Shown here: positions 63,694-64,000 of the stretch, piece by piece
How positions within the stretch are numbered: the first letter of the stretch is position 1
Layout: every line of letters starts with the position of its first letter
Assembly (NCBI RefSeq): GCF_900099965.1
Contig: NZ_FNDJ01000027.1
Span: 62,001 to 126,000, forward strand
Direction: 5' to 3'
DNA: 64,000 nt
Source of the DNA: Nonomuraea jiangxiensis
GTDB lineage: Bacteria > Actinomycetota > Actinomycetes > Streptosporangiales > Streptosporangiaceae
The notes under the pieces: model-generated
Seen by the model: only the letters and a program-made list of their open reading frames with translations
Databases searched by the model: none
What the model was told of the DNA's origin: nothing
Made by a program: the position numbers and the translations under genes

Positions 63694-64000
63694 GTGAAGA
63701 GCCCGTCCCAACCCCGTGACCGCGGCATTCCCGAGGCGACGGTCGCACGGCTGCCGTTGTACCTGCGGGCGCTGCACGGGATGGCCGAGCGGGGCATCGC
63801 CACCGTCAGCTCCGAGGATCTGGCCGCCGCCGCCGGGGTCAATTCCGCTAAATTGCGCAAAGACCTGTCACACCTCGGCTCCTACGGCACCCGCGGCGTA
63901 GGCTATGACGTGGAATACCTCGTGTACCAGATCTCCCGTGAGCTCGGCCTGACCCAGGACTGGGCTGTCGCGATCGTGGGGGTCGGTAACCTCGGCCGGG
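63694..64000 (+). CDS. rex: Redox-sensing repressor Rex (5' part)
   Basis: The first 102 residues lie in the window; the gene runs off the edge. Winged-helix: PEATVARLPLYLRALHGMAE, SSEDLAAAAGVNSAKLRKDL, SHLGSYGTRGVGYDV. The Rossmann domain begins AIVGVGNLGR. Rex senses the NADH/NAD+ ratio. GTG 63694 follows GGAG at nine bases. hemA is expected next, as in Streptomyces. Confidence 0.95.
   Translation, partial: MKSPSQPRDRGIPEATVARLPLYLRALHGMAERGIATVSSEDLAAAAGVNSAKLRKDLSHLGSYGTRGVGYDVEYLVYQISRELGLTQDWAVAIVGVGNLGR

Overview
The window is high-GC DNA with almost every wobble position G or C, GTG and TTG starts, and gene families typical of mycelial Actinobacteria: bldG, the bldN-rsbN pair, a WhiJ-like XRE/DUF397 module, the HspR heat-shock operon and Rex. 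Family style and gene order suggest a Streptosporangiales-type organism (Nonomuraea or Streptosporangium relatives). That placement is an inference, because no rRNA or other marker gene is present.

Layout. 1-2.0 kb: the 3' end of an unidentified, apparently frameshifted gene, then the last three genes of an Flp/Tad pilus cluster. 2.6-8.6 kb: a large surface protein, a convergent MrfA-like DEAD/DEAH helicase with a low-complexity insert, and the bldG/anti-sigma pair. 8.6-10.4 kb: a long spacer filled by a 34-bp minisatellite. 10.4-25.2 kb: housekeeping and metabolic genes (proton-pumping pyrophosphatase, SixA-like phosphatase, SerB, QueA-like enzyme, SDR, GAF-type two-component system, ABC ATPase, SPFH protein, Rieske membrane protein, HD hydrolase, molybdopterin oxidoreductase). 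25.2-28.1 kb: a small accessory patch with two genes resembling the pre-TraB genes of actinomycete integrative elements, divergent from a DUF5753/DUF397 regulator pair. 28.4-35.7 kb: MFS exporter with a divergent regulator, CapA-like lipoprotein, SDR with TetR, TPR protein and secreted proteins. 35.9-42.6 kb: one dnaK-grpE-dnaJ-hspR-clpB operon with two HAIR operators. 42.7-48 kb: secreted sugar-dehydrogenase-like protein, lipoprotein, and proline dehydrogenase next to ProC. 48.3-51.9 kb: ABC exporter with a DesK-type two-component system. 52-64 kb: a conserved actinobacterial block (acuC, phosphatase, HTH protein, bS22, epimerase, acyltransferase, HAD phosphatase, rsbN, bldN, ABM-domain membrane protein, glutaredoxin, rex) into which an SDR and a sigma-factor/LCP gene pair are placed.

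How the genes work together. Three developmental or stress circuits dominate. BldG with its ATP-binding partner is a partner-switching anti-anti-sigma module. BldN with RsbN is an ECF sigma/anti-sigma pair that in Streptomyces drives the aerial-hypha surface proteins. HspR represses its own chaperone operon through HAIR sites. Rex, at the right edge, has a near-perfect Rex operator over its promoter.

The most unusual observations are an ECF sigma gene translationally coupled to an LCP-domain protein whose N-terminus looks like that of sigma-linked membrane regulators, a membrane protein ending in an ABM-like domain between bldN and rex, a recurring pattern of tandem repeats in intergenic spacers (one built from the 3' end of serB), and a candidate leaderless small gene. 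No tRNA, rRNA, CRISPR array, intact insertion sequence or complete prophage was seen.
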